Assembly (NCBI GenBank): GCA_943912755.1
Contig: CALTWF010000018.1
Location: forward strand, 1-64,000
Length of the DNA: 64,000 nt
Reading direction: 5' to 3'
From: an uncultured Pseudomonas sp.
GTDB lineage: Bacteria > Pseudomonadota > Gammaproteobacteria > Pseudomonadales > Pseudomonadaceae
This document shows positions 15,771 to 23,920 of this stretch, one piece after another. Every line of letters begins with the position of its first letter. The first letter of the stretch is position 1. The notes beneath the pieces were generated by a model. It was not told where the DNA came from and searched no databases. It saw only the letters and a program-made list of their open reading frames with translations. The position numbers were made by a program, and so were the translations under genes.

Positions 15771-16424
15771 TCAAGGCTGGACCTGGGTCACGGCGGGACG
15801 GCCGTCGACCTGGGTCTTGTAGAGATCGTCGCCGTAGCGCTGCGCCAGTTCCTCGAACTTCACCCGGGCCTCGGCGGCGAACGGTTGGCGGATACGCAGG
15901 GTTTCGGCGACGCCGATGCTTTCGTAGGCGGCCAGGATGTCCTTGGCCAACACGTACATGTCCTGGTTCTTGGCGGTGCAGGCGAGCACCTCCTGCTCGC
16001 GCTGCTGCAGGCTGGCCTGGAGCTTCTGCCGCTCGGCATCGCGGGCACGGCTGAGGCCCAGCAGTTCGTCGTAGGCCTGGCGGAACTTGCCGACCTGGGC
16101 CTGGCTCGCCGCCACCTGCTGGCTGGCCTGCTCGCGCAAGCCGGCCTGGCTGCCGCTGAGTTGCTCGGCGTGCTGGCGGGCCTGGTCGCGCTCGCCGGTC
16201 AGTTGCTTGACCTGGGCCAGGGCGGCGTCGCGCTGGCTGACCAGTGCCGCCTGTTCGGCACGTACCCGCGCCTGCTCGCTCTGCACCGCCTGCAATTGCT
16301 GGGTGGTGCTGCGCAGCTGGGCACGCAGGCGTTCCTCCATGCTTTCGCCATGGGCGGCCTGGGTCGCCAGGCCAAGGCCGACCAGCGCGGCGATCAGGGT
16401 CAGGCGGTTGATGGGCATTTGCAT
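15771..16424 (-). CDS. Exported coiled-coil protein
   Basis: Protein of 217 residues with a signal peptide (MQMPINRLTLIAALVGLGLATQAAHG, cleavage near residue 26) followed by about 130 residues of strongly predicted coiled coil rich in Gln, Ala, Glu and Arg with heptad spacing (residues about 30-150). The C-terminal 65 residues (CTAKNQDMYVLAKDILAAYESIGVAETLRI...) are globular. The layout resembles periplasmic organisers of the YbgF/CpoB type or the helical parts of envelope proteins, but no named family was recognised. ATG 16424 has a GGGAGG site. It lies 16 bases after the porin gene and 13 before the YbjN-like gene, within the pdtB operon. Confidence 0.75.
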   Translation of the reverse strand: MQMPINRLTLIAALVGLGLATQAAHGESMEERLRAQLRSTTQQLQAVQSEQARVRAEQAALVSQRDAALAQVKQLTGERDQARQHAEQLSGSQAGLREQASQQVAASQAQVGKFRQAYDELLGLSRARDAERQKLQASLQQREQEVLACTAKNQDMYVLAKDILAAYESIGVAETLRIRQPFAAEARVKFEELAQRYGDDLYKTQVDGRPAVTQVQP

Positions 16425-16440
16425 GTCTGCCTCCCCGCGC

Positions 16441-18141
16441 TTAGAAGCGCGTATTGATCTCAAGCTGGAGTACGTCGATGGCGAATGGCGCGCCATACAC
16501 CTCGTCGGTGCTCATCCAGCGCGCGGTACCGTGGACGTTGTCGGCCAGGCCGTAGTTGGCGCCGATCACGTAGCCCTTGGCGTTGGTGCCCCCCAGGTGG
16601 AAGCTGGAGTCGTTGAAGCCGTCAGGCAGGGCGTCGGGCTGGATGTACTTGTAGCCGGCGAATACCTGCCAGTCGCCGGAACGGCGCATCTCGAAGGCAT
16701 TGCCGAGGGTGAACTGGACCATCCAGGCGTCGGCGCCGCTCTTGATCGAGCCGTTGGCGTCGATGTTGTTGACCACCTGCCCGGCCGAACGCTTGCGCAT
16801 GTCACCTTCGGAATAGGCCAGGTTGTGGATGTAGTTGCCTTGCAGGCGCAACTTGAAGTCTTCCGGCAGCTCGGTATCCCACACCAGGTTCAGGTCGAGG
16901 ACGTCGAACTCCGAGGCCAGGCCGACGAATTGCGGCTGCGGTGTGTTGGCCGGGTCGGCCGGATTGAGGGTGATGTCGCGCAGCAGGAACACCGTGTTGC
17001 CCTTCTGCATGAAGGTCGGCTGCGAGCCGTCGCTGTCGCACGCCGGCTGGCCGGCCCAGGGTTCGCAGGGGCTGGAGCGGGTACCGGCGATATCGTCGAA
17101 GCGGTAGTAGGCCACGGCGCCGGTCAGGCTGTTGTGCGGGTTGATCTTCCACGCCGCGCCCACCTGGGCGCCATACAGCCACTTGTTGTCGCTGTCTTCC
17201 TTGTCGAAGCCGTTGGAGGTCGCGGTATCGGAGCTGTACTCCACCGGGAAGGCGCCCAGGGTACCGAACAGGTCGAGGCCGCTGTCCAGCGGTTGGCGGA
17301 AGTTGGCGGCGAGGCCGTCGAACGACAGGTCGCGGGAGAACAGGGTGTCGGTGGACAGGAACGGGTTGGCGAAGCGCCCGCCGCTGACGCTGAAGCGCTC
17401 GGACGGTTTCCAGGTGATGTAGCCCTGGTCGAGCCAGATGTCCTTCTTGCTGAAGCCGCCACCGAGGGTCTGGGTGGTCGACACCGGGCCGTTGTCGGTG
17501 CCGGTGGCCAGGCGGATACCGGCGCTCCAGTTTTCCGCCAGTTGTGCCTTGAGGCCGAAGCGGGCACGCAGGCGCAGCGAGTTCTCGCGGTCCTCGCGGG
17601 TGTTGAGCAGCGGAGGCAGCGACGAGCTGGTATTCGGGTTGACGTCATACGGACCGTCGCGGTTGAGCTTGGCGAAATCGGTGATTTCGTTGCTGTTGGA
17701 GCCGTTGTAGTAGCGCGACTCGTCACGCAGGCGGATGTCGCCGTCGAAACTGATGCGCGACACCCAGTCCGGGAAGGTGTTGGGCTGGGCCCAGTTTTCG
17801 TTGCGGGCCTGGCTCATGACCTCGGCCTTGACCTCGTCGCGGATCTGGTCGCGCACGGTCTGCGGGATGTACGGCACGCGCACTTCCCCCGGTACCGCAG
17901 CGACCGCCGCCGTGGCCGGCGCCTGGCGCGCGGCGGCGCGGGCCTGCTGCGCTTCGGTCTCGGCCTGGCGCACCAGGGCGTCGGCCTGGTCCTTCTTCAG
18001 CACGCCCTGCTGCACCAGCAGGCGGATCAGGTTGACGGTGGCGTTGTCCGACGGCGCCACGGTATCGGCCGATGCCTGCCCGGCCAGGGCGGCGATCACC
18101 ACGCCGACGCCCGCCACCAGGCGGTTGAGTTTCCCATTCAT
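16441..18141 (-). CDS. Putative porin (outer-membrane beta-barrel)
   Basis: Outer-membrane protein of 566 residues with signal peptide (cleavage near residue 25, GQASA). An N-terminal periplasmic helix region (LIRLLVQQGVLKKDQADALVRQAETEAQQ, residues about 38-66) precedes a barrel starting near residue 110 (FDGDIRLRDESRYY) and ending in Phe (VLQLEINTRF). The layout fits the 'putative porin' family common in Bacteroidetes and Pseudomonas; strands such as LRLRARFGLKAQLAENWSAGIRLATG are repeated through the length. The substrate is unknown. As a member of the TonB/ExbBD operon in a phosphate-starvation region it could take up a phosphorylated or released nutrient, which is speculative. Confidence 0.85.
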   Translation of the reverse strand: MNGKLNRLVAGVGVVIAALAGQASADTVAPSDNATVNLIRLLVQQGVLKKDQADALVRQAETEAQQARAAARQAPATAAVAAVPGEVRVPYIPQTVRDQIRDEVKAEVMSQARNENWAQPNTFPDWVSRISFDGDIRLRDESRYYNGSNSNEITDFAKLNRDGPYDVNPNTSSSLPPLLNTREDRENSLRLRARFGLKAQLAENWSAGIRLATGTDNGPVSTTQTLGGGFSKKDIWLDQGYITWKPSERFSVSGGRFANPFLSTDTLFSRDLSFDGLAANFRQPLDSGLDLFGTLGAFPVEYSSDTATSNGFDKEDSDNKWLYGAQVGAAWKINPHNSLTGAVAYYRFDDIAGTRSSPCEPWAGQPACDSDGSQPTFMQKGNTVFLLRDITLNPADPANTPQPQFVGLASEFDVLDLNLVWDTELPEDFKLRLQGNYIHNLAYSEGDMRKRSAGQVVNNIDANGSIKSGADAWMVQFTLGNAFEMRRSGDWQVFAGYKYIQPDALPDGFNDSSFHLGGTNAKGYVIGANYGLADNVHGTARWMSTDEVYGAPFAIDVLQLEINTRF

Positions 18142-18202
18142 TGCGAACTGCTCCTAAAAGGTCCTGGTCAGGAATTCGTATTGGCGTTATGTCCGGCGGC
18201 CA

Positions 18203-18937
18203 TCAGCCCGGCCGCCGGCCTTGCAGCGAAACGTGCACCGGCAGGGTCAGCGAGGCCGGCGGGCGCTCGTCCAGGCGTCCGGCCTGGCGCACCGCGTCGA
18301 GTACCTTGGCGTCCAGCTCGGCATCGCCGCTGGAGCGACGCAGTTCCACCCGGGTGATCTCCCCCGCCGGGCCGATCCAGATGTCGGCCTGCAGCTGGAA
18401 CGCCAGGTTGCGCAGCTCGCTGTTGTCCCTGAGCAGGCGCTGGAAGGCGTAGGCCAGGTACTGGCTGTAGCTGGCATTGCCGACCCGGCCACCACCGGAC
18501 CCGACCATGCCGCCGCCCTTGCCGGCACCGATGTTGAAAGCGTCGTTGCCGGACTGGGCATCGCCGTCCATCTGCATCGGCTCGGCCAGGTCGTCCGCCG
18601 GCGAAGGCGGCGCCTCGTCCTGCGGCTTGACCTCTTCGGGCTCCGGCGTGGGCTCCTGTTCCAGCGGCTTTTCCGGCGGCTGTTCGGGCTCCGGCGGCGT
18701 CTCCTGCACCGGCGGGGGTGGCGGTGGCGGCGGCAGCGGGATGATCGCCGGCACCTTGGGCGCCTCGCGGCGCACGCCGCTCATGTCCTGCGACCACTGC
18801 CACAGCAGCCAGGCCAGGCCGCCCAGCAGCAGCGCCACGCCGGCCCAGGCCAGGTAGCGGCGCAGTGGCGAGGGTGCCGCGTCGAGGGACTGCGCCGGGG
18901 CATCCGGCGCGGGGAAACGGGAAGGTCTGGATGACAT
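18203..18937 (-). CDS. TonB-like energy transducer
   Basis: Periplasm-spanning protein of 244 residues. One N-terminal membrane helix (residues about 27-47, YLAWAGVALLLGGLAWLLWQW) is followed by a Pro/Glu-rich stretch (about 65-115: a run of nine Pro, then EPEQPPEKPLEQEP) and a glycine-rich linker (GAGKGGGMVGSGGG). The C-terminal 85 residues match TonB_C (LQADIWIGPAGEITRVELRRSSGDAELDAKVLDAVR). It transmits proton-motive force from ExbB/ExbD, encoded just upstream, to an outer-membrane partner. No TonB-dependent receptor is in the operon, so the partner could be VreA, the porin or a receptor elsewhere. ATG 18937 has GGAAGG upstream. Confidence 0.87.
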   Translation of the reverse strand: MSSRPSRFPAPDAPAQSLDAAPSPLRRYLAWAGVALLLGGLAWLLWQWSQDMSGVRREAPKVPAIIPLPPPPPPPPVQETPPEPEQPPEKPLEQEPTPEPEEVKPQDEAPPSPADDLAEPMQMDGDAQSGNDAFNIGAGKGGGMVGSGGGRVGNASYSQYLAYAFQRLLRDNSELRNLAFQLQADIWIGPAGEITRVELRRSSGDAELDAKVLDAVRQAGRLDERPPASLTLPVHVSLQGRRPG

Positions 18938-18950
18938 GTTCGACCTTCCG

Positions 18951-19370
18951 TCAGCTTGGCTTGCCGGTGACCAGGCCGACCTGCGACAGCTCCAGCCGGC
19001 GCAGCAGGTCAAGGACCTCCACCACCTTCTGGTACTGCACGGCAGCATCGCCACGGACCACGATCGGCACGTCGGGGTTGAGCGCCTTCTCGCTGCGCAG
19101 GCGGTCCTCCAGCTCGCCCAGGGTCACCGGGTAGGCATCGAGGAACACCTGGCCGGCGTCGTTGACCGAGATCGCCTTGGTCTTGGGCTGCGACAACGAC
19201 ACGCTGGCACTGGCCTTGGGCAACTCGATGCGGATACCGGCGACCTGCGCGGTGGCGGTGAGGATGAACATCACCAGGACCACCATGAGCACGTCGACCA
19301 GCGGCGTGATGTTGATGCTGTCGACGGCGGCTTCTTCTTCGTCGTCGTAGCTGTTGTTCACCGATGCCAT
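18951..19370 (-). CDS. exbD: ExbD/TolR-family protein
   Basis: Component of the proton-driven TonB motor, 139 residues. A cytosolic N-terminus leads to one membrane helix (residues about 25-46) with the essential Asp in the ITPLVDVLMVVLVMFILTA block, and a periplasmic ExbD domain (about 60-135: VSLSQPKTKAISVNDAGQVFLDAYPVTL, VVRGDAAVQYQKVVEVLDLLRRLELSQVGLVT). The run DDEEEAA at the N-terminus is notably acidic. ATG 19370 has GGAG six bases upstream; the gene starts 10 bases after exbB and ends 13 before the tonB-like gene, so the three form a translationally close motor cassette. Confidence 0.93.
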   Translation of the reverse strand: MASVNNSYDDEEEAAVDSINITPLVDVLMVVLVMFILTATAQVAGIRIELPKASASVSLSQPKTKAISVNDAGQVFLDAYPVTLGELEDRLRSEKALNPDVPIVVRGDAAVQYQKVVEVLDLLRRLELSQVGLVTGKPS

Positions 19371-19380
19371 GACGCGCTCC

Positions 19381-21186
19381 TCACACCATTGCCGGCTGGT
19401 CGTTGCGCCGCGCCTGGGCAGGCTCGGGGCGGGAACCCTCGCCATACACTTCGGCCAGGCGGGTGATGAACTCGTCGACGAACACGCGCATGTCGGCACC
19501 GACCTCGCGGTTGCGCGTGATCAGGCGGTTGTAGCCGAACAGCGCGGGGATCGCGACGAACAGGCCCATGGCGGTCGCCAGCAGCGCTGCGGCCATGCCC
19601 GGGGCGATGGCGTTGATGTTCACGTCGCCGGCCATGGCCGTGCCGAGGAACACCACCATGATCCCCAGCACGGTACCCAGCAGGCCGATGTACGGGCCGC
19701 CGGCGATGGCGTTGGACAGGGTCGAGAGGCGCGACGAAAGCATCTGGTTCTCGCGGGTGCGCACCGCATCCATCGACGCGCGGATGGCTTCGATGGTGGC
19801 GCCGGAGATGTTCACCAGGTCCGCGCCCTGGGCACGGCGGGTGCGCATTTCCTGCACCGCGACCTGGTACAGGCGCCACAGCGAGGAATGCTGCAGGCGA
19901 CCCGGCAGGGCCGGATCGTCGGCCAGTTGCTCAAGGCGGGTGCCGACGGTAGCGAAATGATCGCGGAAGGTTTCGTTGGCGCGGCTGACCCGGCCCACGC
20001 TCTTGTTCTTGCGGTACATGATGACCCACGACTGGAACATCATCAGCACCAGTACGGCGATGATCACCCAGGCATCCGCCGGTACCGCGCCGAGGAGGAA
20101 ACCGAGGCTGCCAAAGCCGAAGCCAGACTGCTTCTCGTCGACACCGTAGGCCACCAGGCGCGACTCGGCGCCTTGGGCGACGGCATCGGCCTGGAGCAAC
20201 GCCAGCGGGCGGGCGACGCGGGAGATGCGCAGCTCGTCGAGGGCACCGTGGAACGGCAGCAGGGTGCTGTCCTGCGGCGCTTCCGGCAGATCGCCGGCGA
20301 TCGCCAGGGTGCCGGAGAACGCCGGCACGGACACGTCCAGGCGGGTGTTTTCACGACCATTGACCAGCACCAGCAACTGACCGTTCTGCGCGACCAGGGC
20401 CAGGTGCTGCCATTGCCCGCCGACCAGGGCCGTACCGGCATTGCTGCGTTGACCATCGACTTCGACGAACGGCGCGCCCTGGCTCAGACCCAGCAGCAGC
20501 GCGTGGCCTTCGACCCGGCGGGCAAGTACCACCTGCTCACCGTCCAGGCTGTCCGGACGCACCCAGGCGCTGACGCTGAAAGGCGCGCCGGCGGCCCAGG
20601 CCAGCGATGGGCTGGCCGGCAGCAGCAGCGGCTGGCCGGCGAACTGCGCGGAGCGACCGATCACCCCTTCGACACCGGCACCCGCCGGCGTCTGGCCGTT
20701 GTTCGAGTAGGCAGTGGCATCCCGTGGCGGCGCGCCTTCGGCACCACCGAAGTGGTAGACCAGGCTGTAGTCGGCATCGAACACCTGCTGGCCGTTGCTG
20801 GTCGATGGCGCCTTGGCATTGCCGTAGTACATCCAGATGTCCTGGCGCTGGCCGCCTTCCACGCTCGGCACGTCGACCCAGATCAGCGCCATGCCCAGCA
20901 GCGGATCGAAGCTCTCGATCTGGTGATGCAGCACGGTCTTGTCATCGGCGGCGACGAAACGGATATCCGCACCGTCCTCGCTGACGCCGTCGAAGGTGAA
21001 GTTGCCGGTGTGCAGGCGCACCAGCAGCGGCAGGCGGCCGACCCGCTCGGTCATGGCCGCGCCCTGCGGCGTGGTGTCGAGGGATACCTGCTTGCGGTAC
21101 AGCCAGTCCTCTTGCCACCAGGCACTGGCCGTGCCCGGGGCCAGCAGGCCGAGGCAGATCATTGAAAGAAACAGTATGCGCAACAT
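19381..21186 (-). CDS. exbB: ExbB/TolQ motor subunit fused to periplasmic DUF2341 and LamG-like domains
   Basis: A 601-residue protein about 2.5 times longer than standard ExbB. A signal peptide (MLRILFLSMICLGLLAPGTASA) is followed by a DUF2341 domain (residues about 23-145: WWQEDWLYRKQVSLD, ADIRFVAADDKTVLHHQIESFDP, IWMYYGN) and a concanavalin/LamG-like domain (about 150-325: QVFDADYSLVYHFGG, SVSAWVRPDSLDG, GALDELRISRVAR). A membrane helix near 365-385 leads to the MotA/TolQ/ExbB channel domain (about 395-585, with GGPYIGLLGTVLGIMVVFLGTA and MAAALLATAMGLFVAIPALFGYN). The motor thus carries its own sugar- or polymer-binding-type ectodomain. It lies 30 bases after pdtB and 10 before exbD. P. 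aeruginosa PA0693 is the likely counterpart (from memory). Confidence 0.9.
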   Translation of the reverse strand: MLRILFLSMICLGLLAPGTASAWWQEDWLYRKQVSLDTTPQGAAMTERVGRLPLLVRLHTGNFTFDGVSEDGADIRFVAADDKTVLHHQIESFDPLLGMALIWVDVPSVEGGQRQDIWMYYGNAKAPSTSNGQQVFDADYSLVYHFGGAEGAPPRDATAYSNNGQTPAGAGVEGVIGRSAQFAGQPLLLPASPSLAWAAGAPFSVSAWVRPDSLDGEQVVLARRVEGHALLLGLSQGAPFVEVDGQRSNAGTALVGGQWQHLALVAQNGQLLVLVNGRENTRLDVSVPAFSGTLAIAGDLPEAPQDSTLLPFHGALDELRISRVARPLALLQADAVAQGAESRLVAYGVDEKQSGFGFGSLGFLLGAVPADAWVIIAVLVLMMFQSWVIMYRKNKSVGRVSRANETFRDHFATVGTRLEQLADDPALPGRLQHSSLWRLYQVAVQEMRTRRAQGADLVNISGATIEAIRASMDAVRTRENQMLSSRLSTLSNAIAGGPYIGLLGTVLGIMVVFLGTAMAGDVNINAIAPGMAAALLATAMGLFVAIPALFGYNRLITRNREVGADMRVFVDEFITRLAEVYGEGSRPEPAQARRNDQPAMV

Positions 21187-21216
21187 GGGGGTAGCTCTCC
21201 GGGTTCGGTCCAGCGG

Positions 21217-22842
21217 TCAGAAGTTCGCCTGCACGCTGAAGTGCACGCGCGAGTCGTGTTTGTCGGTGTTCGGGCCGTCACGCAGCGGCAGCGCCCAATC
21301 GACGCTGCCAGACAGCCATTCGCCCAGGCGCAGGCGACTGCCGACCCCGACGCTGGCGAGGGTGAAGTCGTCTTCCTGCTCCAGCTGGGCGTCCTGCACG
21401 CGCAGGTGGGCAGCGTCGGCGAACAGGTAGAAGCGCCATTCCTCCAGGTACTCGCCGGCACCCTTGCCCAGCCAGCCGGCCAGGGACGGCGTGCGGGCTT
21501 CCAGGGAGAGCATCGCGCCGTCGTCGCCGGTGGCTTCCGCCGCCAGGTAGCCGCGCACGCTGGTGGCACCGCCGGCGGAGAACTGCTCGTTGGAGACCAG
21601 CGGCCCCGAGGCCAGCTGGAAGCCGACCTTGGCCCCGGCCTGCCAGTCGCCGTCGAAGCCCTGGGTGTGGTTGATGTCGCCCTTGAGCACGCCGAAGCTC
21701 GACTTGGCCAGGTAGCGCTTGTAGTCGAAGTCGTCGTTGTCGCTGCCATAGCCGAGGAAACTGCGGGTACCGGCCACCAGGCTCAGGCCGAGGCCGGTCT
21801 GCGCCCGCTCGGTGAAATGGAAACCGTTGTAGGAGAAGGTCAGCGGCGCGTACTTGAGCGGCACGCGGTCTTCGCTGCCACCGAGCTCGACGCGCTCCTC
21901 GAAGTCCTTGAAGTCCACCCCGACGCTCAACGCATGGGACCAACTGGCGCTCGGCGGCAGGCTGTAGGTCAATGCCACGCCGTAGGAATGGCCGCGACCG
22001 ACCACGTTGCTGCCGCCGACGGTGGCAACGTCGCTGTCGGACTGATAGCCGCTGGCCTGCACGCTCCAGCGCTCGCCGAACGGCACCGTGTAGGAGCCGG
22101 ACCAGACCTCGGCGTCATCGCGGTTCTGCGGCGCGGTGAACCAGGTCAGCGAGGCCTGGTGACCGGCCTGCCAGAGGTTGTCGTGGCCGACCGAGACCAC
22201 CGAGCGCAGCGACTCGGTATCGGCGCTGTGGTCGTTGTTCAGGCCCAGGTTGACATGCCAGGGCTTCTTGTCCTCGACCTTGAGGTCGACGTCCATGGTT
22301 CCCGGGCGCTGCCCCTCGCGCACCAGCGGCACCACCTGGCGACCGGGAGTGCGGTTGAGTCCGGCCAACTGGCTCTGCACCTTGTCGAAGTCCGGCACGG
22401 CGCCTTCGGCCAGGGCTGGTACTTCCTCGCGCACCTCAAGCGGCGAGTAGTGCTTGGCGCCCACCACGCGGACCCGGCCGACCCGGGTCTCGCTGACCTG
22501 CAGGTAGACCACGCCATCGGCCACCTGCTGCTCCGGCAGCTCGACGTACACCGACTGGTAGCCGCGTGACTGGTAGGCGGCCTGCAAGGCATCGCGGGCG
22601 CCCTCGATGTCCTGCAAGGTGCGCTGCGGGCCGAGGAAGGGATACACCGCCTCCTCGATGGCGCGGGTATCCAGCACGCTGTTGCCGCGCACCACGTACT
22701 CGCTGATATCCACCTTGCGCTGGGCAGCGGCATTGGCCTCGGCAGGCGCTTCTTCAGCCTTGGCAACGCTCATCCCCACGGCCAGCGCCAGGGCCCCCAG
22801 CGTTGCCAGGCAGCGCGTTCGCGGGCGGCTGCCCGCCGGCAT
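21217..22842 (-). CDS. pdtB: TpsB two-partner-secretion transporter PdtB
   Basis: Outer-membrane Omp85-type barrel of 541 residues that exports PdtA. After a signal peptide (LATLGALALAVGMSVAKA, cleavage near residue 30) come two POTRA domains (about 43-115, VDISEYVVRGNSVLDTRAIEEAV; about 116-195, VGRVRVVGAKHYSPLEVREEVP), then the ShlB/FhaC barrel ending with aromatic Phe (VHFSVQANF). The loop-6 signature VRGY is present (SVRGYLAAEATGDDG, about residue 430). ATG 22842 was chosen; TTG and GTG codons further upstream are possible starts. In P. aeruginosa this is PA0692 (from memory), under phosphate-dependent control. The downstream run exbB to LysR is closely spaced, suggesting one operon led by pdtB. 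Confidence 0.92.
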   Translation of the reverse strand: MPAGSRPRTRCLATLGALALAVGMSVAKAEEAPAEANAAAQRKVDISEYVVRGNSVLDTRAIEEAVYPFLGPQRTLQDIEGARDALQAAYQSRGYQSVYVELPEQQVADGVVYLQVSETRVGRVRVVGAKHYSPLEVREEVPALAEGAVPDFDKVQSQLAGLNRTPGRQVVPLVREGQRPGTMDVDLKVEDKKPWHVNLGLNNDHSADTESLRSVVSVGHDNLWQAGHQASLTWFTAPQNRDDAEVWSGSYTVPFGERWSVQASGYQSDSDVATVGGSNVVGRGHSYGVALTYSLPPSASWSHALSVGVDFKDFEERVELGGSEDRVPLKYAPLTFSYNGFHFTERAQTGLGLSLVAGTRSFLGYGSDNDDFDYKRYLAKSSFGVLKGDINHTQGFDGDWQAGAKVGFQLASGPLVSNEQFSAGGATSVRGYLAAEATGDDGAMLSLEARTPSLAGWLGKGAGEYLEEWRFYLFADAAHLRVQDAQLEQEDDFTLASVGVGSRLRLGEWLSGSVDWALPLRDGPNTDKHDSRVHFSVQANF

Positions 22843-22971
22843 TTCGTTCAGTACTCCCACTGCATCCCCCCAGGTCAATCCAGGGCCCGCCTGGCCTTTC
22901 GCAGGCGTGAGTCGGGCCTGCCGGTCCGTGGTGCGGACCGGCTCGTTATCGGTATCGAAAAGGTTCTAGCG

Positions 22972-23568
22972 CTACTTGTTCAGCGGCAGTTCATGACGTG
23001 CCTGCCAGGCGTGAAGCTGGGCGAAGTTCATCGAGAACTCGGGCATCTGCAGCAGTTCGGCGAGGATCACTTCGCCGACGATGCGCCCCAATACATGCAC
23101 CGCGGCGGTGTCCTCGACGAAGCGCTGGCTGTCGCCGACGAAGGTGGAGAAGTCCCACACCCGCTGGCCCATTTCCAGACCGACGAACCAGCGGTACAGC
23201 AGGTTGTAGCTGAGCTGCTCGTGCAGGTGCTGCTCGCTCGGCACCGAGTACAGCAGGCGCAGGAGCAGGGCCTTGACCAGCACCGAAGGATCGACCCGCA
23301 GGTTGCAGCGGCGAGCGACCTGGTCGAGGGTGTCCTGTTCGGCATCCAGGAGGTTTTCGATCTGCGGGCGCAACAGCGCCAGCGAATGACCCGGTGGAAT
23401 GCAGCTGGAGACTTCCCTGAGCGCCCCCTGCCAGTCCTCCTGGGAAACGATCCAGACCCACGGTGCGCCGTAGCGATACACCGAGACCGGACGCTTGCGC
23501 GCGGCTTCGACGATCTTCGACAGACGCTGATCCAGTTCCTGCATGCCGACCTTGGAATACCTTTCCAT
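22972..23568 (-). CDS. phdA: PhdA-like protein: Phd/YefM-type domain fused to a transposase N-terminal (DUF772) domain
   Basis: Cytosolic protein of 198 residues. Residues 1-48 (MERYSKVGMQELDQRLSKIV, then ARKRPVSVYRYGAPWVWIVSQEDW) resemble the Phd/YefM antitoxin DNA-binding fold. Residues about 75-165 match the N-terminal domain of IS5/IS1182-type transposases (VDPSVLVKALLLRLLYSVPS, EQHLHEQLSYNLLYRWFVGL, RVWDFSTFVGDSQRF), but the DDE catalytic domain is absent and the chain ends at HELPLNK. No toxin gene or inverted repeats are seen beside it. It sits between pdtA and pdtB, as PA0691 (phdA) does in P. aeruginosa, where PhdA was reported to limit phage-mediated lysis and DNA release in biofilms (from memory). 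ATG 23571 is an alternative start. Confidence 0.85.
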   Translation of the reverse strand: MERYSKVGMQELDQRLSKIVEAARKRPVSVYRYGAPWVWIVSQEDWQGALREVSSCIPPGHSLALLRPQIENLLDAEQDTLDQVARRCNLRVDPSVLVKALLLRLLYSVPSEQHLHEQLSYNLLYRWFVGLEMGQRVWDFSTFVGDSQRFVEDTAAVHVLGRIVGEVILAELLQMPEFSMNFAQLHAWQARHELPLNK

Positions 23569-23774
23569 CATTCTCACCGCTCTTCGATTCGTCCCTTGTC
23601 GGGGCTCCGGCGCCTGCAATCCCTTTCGCCCGGGGCCTGGCCCCATCTCGCGATTCACCCTTGTATGACGGTCAGGCCTCGACAGCACCGAACTTTGGTC
23701 ATGAAAACTTCACGAAGGAGTTTGCGAGGGCCGGATGGAGGGTTGGCAGGTCGAACACCGGAGCCGAAAAGGCA

Positions 23775-23862
23775 ACGCGTACCCTGTGGGAGCTGGCCAG
23801 CGATGGCGTCGGTGAATTCACTACCGCTATCGCTGGCAAGCCGGCTCCCACAGGGTACGCGT
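23775..23862. repeat. REPIN-type double palindrome
   Basis: Inverted arms ACGCGTACCCTGTGGGAGC and GCTCCCACAGGGTACGCGT enclose a second pair (AGCGAT / ATCGCT) and the centre GGTGAATTCAC. The core GTGGGAGC and the centre are shared with the element at 59823. It occupies most of the 350-base gap between phdA and pdtA; nothing else was seen in that gap. Confidence 0.85.
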
Positions 23863-23920
23863 CGCTCTCTTTACTTCGCCGGGATGTGTAGACCCCCAGG
23901 CAGCAATGGGGCCTCCAGAT

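Noticed and set aside
22972..23568. Insertion sequence
   Set aside because: Only the transposase N-terminal domain is present, with no catalytic domain, terminal repeats or target duplications seen.
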